Of a stretch of DNA of 8,040 nt, positions 4,651 through 8,040 are shown one piece after another. Under the pieces are notes generated by a model that was not told the origin of the DNA, did no database searches, and worked only from the letters and a program-made list of their open reading frames with translations. A program made the translations under genes and the position numbers. The stretch is from an uncultured Bacilli bacterium (GTDB lineage: Bacteria > Bacillota_I > Bacilli_A > RF39 > UBA660), in NCBI GenBank assembly GCA_944332505.1, contig CALVKC010000049.1:1-8040 (forward strand), in the 5' to 3' direction. Position 1 is the first letter of the stretch. Each line of letters begins with the position of its first letter.

Positions 4651-7600
4651 TTATTTCTTAGAAATAGCAATTTTTATTACTTCATCATTTATATTAAATT
4701 CTTCACCATCTTTAACAGTTTTTTCTATTTTTGTTGCTAATGTTTCTTTTTTAATATAATCTTCAAAAGCTTTTATTGCTTTAGTAATTTCTTCACTTGC
4801 TTCATAACTAATTATGATTCTATCTGTTAATTCTAAATTAGCATTTTTACGCATTAATTGTACTTTTGATACTATTTCTCTTGCAATACCTTCATTAATT
4901 AAATCTTCATCTAAATTTGTATTTAGTATGACATAATCATTATTTTCCATGCCAACATTAAATCCAGTTTTTGCATCAATTCTTATATCAACCATTGTTG
5001 ATGTAACTTCTAAATCTTGATTATTAATTTTCATAGTTACTATTTCATTTTTACGTAATTTGTTAATATCTTCAAGTGATAATTGTAATAACTTTTCTTG
5101 AAATTCTTTTAAATCTTTTCCTAAAGTCTTACCTACTTCTTTAAAATTTGGTAATACCTTAAAATTCATATACATTGATGTATCATCGATAAATGTAACC
5201 TTTTTAACATTTAATTCTTCTTTTATTAAATCCGTAAGTTCTCCGATTAAAAGTTCATTTTTGCCATCTAAGAATATTTCACTTAGTGGTTGACGTACTC
5301 TAATTTTGTTTTCTTCACGAACAAATCTTCCGATGCTGATTAGGTTTCTTACTTTATCCATTTTTTCTTCTAGTAATTCATCAATTAAAGTTTCATCATA
5401 TTTAGGAAAATCTGCAGTGTGTACAGAATATTCATTGGTTAAATTAGTATATATTTCTTCTGATAAGAATGGTACTACCGGAGCCATCATCTTAGATATA
5501 CCTACTAATACTTCATATGTTGTTTTATACACTGACTTTTTAGAGTCATCTAATTTTGAACCCCAGAAACGATCCCTATTTCTTCTAATATACCAATTTG
5601 ATAAATCTTCTGATACAAAATCAGTTAGAGCTCTTACTACTTTGTTTAAATCATATTCATCATAAGATTCTGTAACATATTTAAGTAATTTGTTGTATTT
5701 ACTTATTAACCAACGATCTATTTCATCTCTAGATTCTACTGGTATATCACATTTAGTTATATCGATATCATCAATGTTTGCATACATTGAGAAGAAATTA
5801 TAAGTGTTTCTCAATGGATTAAAGAATTTAGAGTGTACTTCTTTTAAACCATTAATGTCAAATTTAAGTGGTACCCATACTGGAGAAACGTATGGTAAAT
5901 AAAATCTTACTGTGTCTGCTCCATATTCTTTCATCGTTGTAAATGGTTCAACTATGTTTCCTCTTGATTTACTCATTTTTTTGCCTTCAGCGTCAAGTAA
6001 TAAATCGTTTACTAATACATTTTTAAATGGTGATACTCCTTTGACAAATGTTGATATTACTATTAATGAATAAAACCATCCTCTTGTTTGATCTATTCCT
6101 TCACAAATATAATCCGCTGGAAATTGAGTCTCAAATATATCATTGTTTTCAAATGGATAGTGGTATTGAGCAAATGGCATTGCTCCTGAATCAAACCAAC
6201 AATCAATTACATCTTTACATCTAGTCATTGGTTTGCCACATTCCGGACATTTCAAATGAACTTCATCAACATAAGGACGATGTAATTCTATACTTTCATC
6301 TATGTCTTCAATTGCTTTTTCAACTAGTTCTTTTCTAGAACCAATCATTTCACTGTGACCACAAGAACAAATCCAATATGGAAGTGGTGTACCCCAATAA
6401 CGACTTCTTGATATTGCCCAGTCTTTTAAATTTTCTAGCCAATTTCCAAAGCGCTTTTCACCAACATATTCCGGATACCAGTTTACTGTTTTGTTGTTTG
6501 CTACTATTTTATCTTTTATTTTGGTAATTTCTAAGTAATAACTTGGTTTTGAATAATAAATTAATGGTGAGTGACATCTCCAACAATGTGGATAGTTGTG
6601 AGTTATTCTTTGCTTTTTAAATAATTTATCATTTTCTTTTAAGTATTTTATTATCTCATCACTAGCATCAAATACTAATTGACCACGCCATGGTCCTTCC
6701 ATAAATTTACCATCTTCACCAACAGGATTGTAATATGGTAAATTGTAATTGCGACATACTCTAGCATCATCTTCACCAAATGCTCCAGCCATGTGAACTA
6801 TTCCTGTTCCATCTTCATCTGTTACATATGGATCTACTGTTACAAAAAATGCTTTTTTATTTAGTTTTGGACCATCTAATAATCTATCATATTCCCAATA
6901 TTCCATTTCGCTACCTTTGAAAGTTTTAAGTATTTTAACATCATCACCTAATACTTTTTTTATTAGACTTTTTGCTAAAATGAATTTATATCCTCTACTT
7001 TCAACTAGTGTATAGTCATAATCAGGATTTACACATAAACCAACATTGGCAAATAGTGTCCATGGAGTTGTTGTCCATACTAAAAAGTATACGTCTTCAT
7101 CTTTTTTCTTCATTGGTACTATTACAGTATCTACGGGATCTTCTTGATATCCTAAAGCCACTTCGTGACTAGCAAGTCCTGTGCCACATCTTGGACAATA
7201 TGGTAATATCTTTGTTCCTTCATAAAATAATCCTTCTTCAAAAAACTTCTTTAATATCCACCATTCAGTTTCAATATAATCATTTTTATATGTTACATAA
7301 GGATTTTTAATGTCAATTAATTGTCCCATTTTGTTGGTTAAATCAGTAAATGTCTTTTCATTACGCATTACTGATTCGCGACATTTTTCATTAAATTCTT
7401 TTATTCCATATCTTTCTATATCTTTCTTGTCAGTAAAACCAAGTTCTTTTTCAACTTGTAATTCCACCGGCAAACCATGAGTGTCCCAACCAACTTTTCT
7501 AATTACTTTGTACCCTTGCATAGATTTATACTTACAAATTGTATCTTTTAAAAATTTTGCTACTAAATGATGTAATCCTGGATGACCATTAGCTGTTGCT

Positions 7601-7743
7601 GGTCCATCATAGAATACAAAATATGGTGCATCTTTTCTTTCATCAATACATCTTTGTAATAAATTTTCTTTTAACCATTTGTCTAGTATTTTACCTTCGA
7701 CTTGATCAACTGGTTCTTTACTTAAACTTTTAAATCTTTCCAT
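4651..7743 (-). CDS. ileS: Isoleucyl-tRNA synthetase, type 2 (IleRS2)
   Basis: A complete 1030-residue cytoplasmic class I synthetase that charges tRNA-Ile. Near the N-terminus, FYDGPATANG leads into HPGLHH (54-59), where the HIGH signature is replaced by GLHH. KMSKS is at 589-593. The CP1 editing domain shows WTTTPWTL (223-230) and GTGIVHMAGAFGEDD (312-326), which hydrolyse mischarged Val-tRNA. Cysteine pairs occur at 183/186, 387/390, 459/461 and 499/502, some likely zinc ligands. The anticodon-binding helical region starts near 670. The sequence style, length and signature fit the eukaryote-like IleRS2 class, which is associated with reduced mupirocin sensitivity. The start is fixed by GGAGG four bases before the ATG. 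It is controlled by the T-box leader directly upstream and followed by a tRNA-Arg. Confidence 0.97.
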   Translation of the reverse strand: MERFKSLSKEPVDQVEGKILDKWLKENLLQRCIDERKDAPYFVFYDGPATANGHPGLHHLVAKFLKDTICKYKSMQGYKVIRKVGWDTHGLPVELQVEKELGFTDKKDIERYGIKEFNEKCRESVMRNEKTFTDLTNKMGQLIDIKNPYVTYKNDYIETEWWILKKFFEEGLFYEGTKILPYCPRCGTGLASHEVALGYQEDPVDTVIVPMKKKDEDVYFLVWTTTPWTLFANVGLCVNPDYDYTLVESRGYKFILAKSLIKKVLGDDVKILKTFKGSEMEYWEYDRLLDGPKLNKKAFFVTVDPYVTDEDGTGIVHMAGAFGEDDARVCRNYNLPYYNPVGEDGKFMEGPWRGQLVFDASDEIIKYLKENDKLFKKQRITHNYPHCWRCHSPLIYYSKPSYYLEITKIKDKIVANNKTVNWYPEYVGEKRFGNWLENLKDWAISRSRYWGTPLPYWICSCGHSEMIGSRKELVEKAIEDIDESIELHRPYVDEVHLKCPECGKPMTRCKDVIDCWFDSGAMPFAQYHYPFENNDIFETQFPADYICEGIDQTRGWFYSLIVISTFVKGVSPFKNVLVNDLLLDAEGKKMSKSRGNIVEPFTTMKEYGADTVRFYLPYVSPVWVPLKFDINGLKEVHSKFFNPLRNTYNFFSMYANIDDIDITKCDIPVESRDEIDRWLISKYNKLLKYVTESYDEYDLNKVVRALTDFVSEDLSNWYIRRNRDRFWGSKLDDSKKSVYKTTYEVLVGISKMMAPVVPFLSEEIYTNLTNEYSVHTADFPKYDETLIDELLEEKMDKVRNLISIGRFVREENKIRVRQPLSEIFLDGKNELLIGELTDLIKEELNVKKVTFIDDTSMYMNFKVLPNFKEVGKTLGKDLKEFQEKLLQLSLEDINKLRKNEIVTMKINNQDLEVTSTMVDIRIDAKTGFNVGMENNDYVILNTNLDEDLINEGIAREIVSKVQLMRKNANLELTDRIIISYEASEEITKAIKAFEDYIKKETLATKIEKTVKDGEEFNINDEVIKIAISKK

Positions 7744-7756
7744 AATTCCTCCTTAT

Positions 7757-7804
7757 AAAAAAGGATGGCACCAAAAGGAGTGCTTATTGCACGGTACCAT
7801 CCTT
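7757..7804 (-). terminator. T-box regulated intrinsic terminator
   Basis: On the minus strand, AAGGATGGTACC (7793-7804) pairs with GGTGCCATCCTT (7761-7772), about twelve base pairs with one G-T, and is followed by a T run (7757-7762). The 5' arm is also the T-box sequence, so binding of uncharged tRNA would favour the competing antiterminator. Confidence 0.88.
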
Positions 7805-7976
7805 AAATTATCTTAATTATCTTAACGCGATTAACGAAATAACTTACTAAAAATTTCAGTTATTTAACTCCCGAGTGATTTGTATTTGTGCAATTATATT
7901 CTACTTTCACCTAATAAGAACTCTCTAAATAATATTCCAAATACACATGTCTCGTTCTTCGTTTTTCACAAAAACT
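7757..7976 (-). promoter_or_regulatory. T-box riboswitch leader of ileS
   Basis: An untranslated leader that senses uncharged tRNA-Ile and permits ileS transcription when charging is low. Stem I is visible: TGTATTTG (7938-7945) pairs with CAAATACA (7881-7888). Its upper part has an AGAGAG element and the distal loop AGGTGAAAG (7904-7912). A second hairpin, AAATAACT/AGTTATTT, follows. The conserved T-box AAGGATGGTACCGTGC is at 7789-7804, with TGGT able to pair with the tRNA end ACCA. The specifier codon lies in ATATAATTGCA (7889-7899). It could be ATT or ATA, both isoleucine; I could not fix which. The start at 7976 is estimated from the promoter. Confidence 0.9.
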
Positions 7977-7982
7977 GCTTTA

Positions 7983-8011
7983 ATTATAATATTTTATGTT
8001 AATTTAGTCAA
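7983..8011 (-). promoter_or_regulatory. Sigma-A promoter of ileS
   Basis: On the minus strand, TTGACT (8006-8011) and a perfect TATAAT (7983-7988) are exactly 17 bases apart. They lie directly upstream of the T-box leader, giving a start near 7976 and a leader of roughly 230 bases. Confidence 0.85.
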
Positions 8012-8040
8012 TATTTTTTGTAATTGTTAATAAATTTAAT

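Noticed and set aside
5306..5665. Plus-strand ORF of 119 codons inside ileS
   Set aside because: It lies wholly antisense to a conserved, intact part of ileS and has no start signals.
4651..7743. Mycoplasma genetic code (TGA as Trp)
   Set aside because: Tryptophans in ileS are read as TGG with a full-length standard-code product, and stops are TAA or TAG, so no recoding is needed.
1..8040. CRISPR array, insertion sequence or transposase
   Set aside because: No regularly spaced repeats, terminal inverted repeats or transposase-like coding sequence were seen on either strand.

Overview
The window comes from a very AT-rich, low-GC Gram-positive bacterium (Bacilli/Firmicutes, perhaps an uncultured gut lineage). 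Evidence for this is strong GGAGG ribosome-binding sites, an ileS controlled by a T-box leader, a ComC-type double-glycine peptide export system, and AT-rich codons. Tryptophan is encoded by TGG throughout ileS, so the standard bacterial code applies and not the Mycoplasma code. Every gene I can support lies on the minus strand, so transcription runs from high to low coordinates.

Right part (8011 to 4514): a consensus promoter, a T-box riboswitch with its terminator, ileS (a eukaryote-like type 2 isoleucyl-tRNA synthetase with a swapped GLHH signature in place of HIGH), then a tRNA-Arg(CCG) 17 bases downstream and a clear intrinsic terminator. This is a housekeeping unit.

Middle part (4485 to 3333): two unrecognised genes. 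The first is a 109-codon ORF with a poor start that looks like the C-terminal end of a C39-like protease fold without its catalytic residues. The second is a 227-residue protein with an HExxH motif, followed by an intrinsic terminator.

Left-middle part (3253 to 240): a compact bacteriocin-type operon. It starts with a peptidase-containing ABC exporter (C39 protease, membrane domain, ATPase). Next comes a small one-TM accessory protein, then four consecutive tiny genes of 44, 48, 39 and 46 codons. Each tiny gene encodes an exactly 14-residue double-glycine leader followed by a short, hydrophobic, mostly cationic mature peptide containing a GxxxG motif. The exporter should cut each leader after Gly-Gly and export the mature peptide. 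The genes are tightly packed and several Shine-Dalgarno sites lie inside or against the previous gene's end. I see no immunity gene.

Left end (218 to 1): rpsU (ribosomal protein S21) behind its own strong promoter and cut by the window edge. No terminator separates it from the peptide operon.

The most interesting content is the four-peptide cassette with its exporter and minimal accessory protein. The active-site swap in IleRS comes second.
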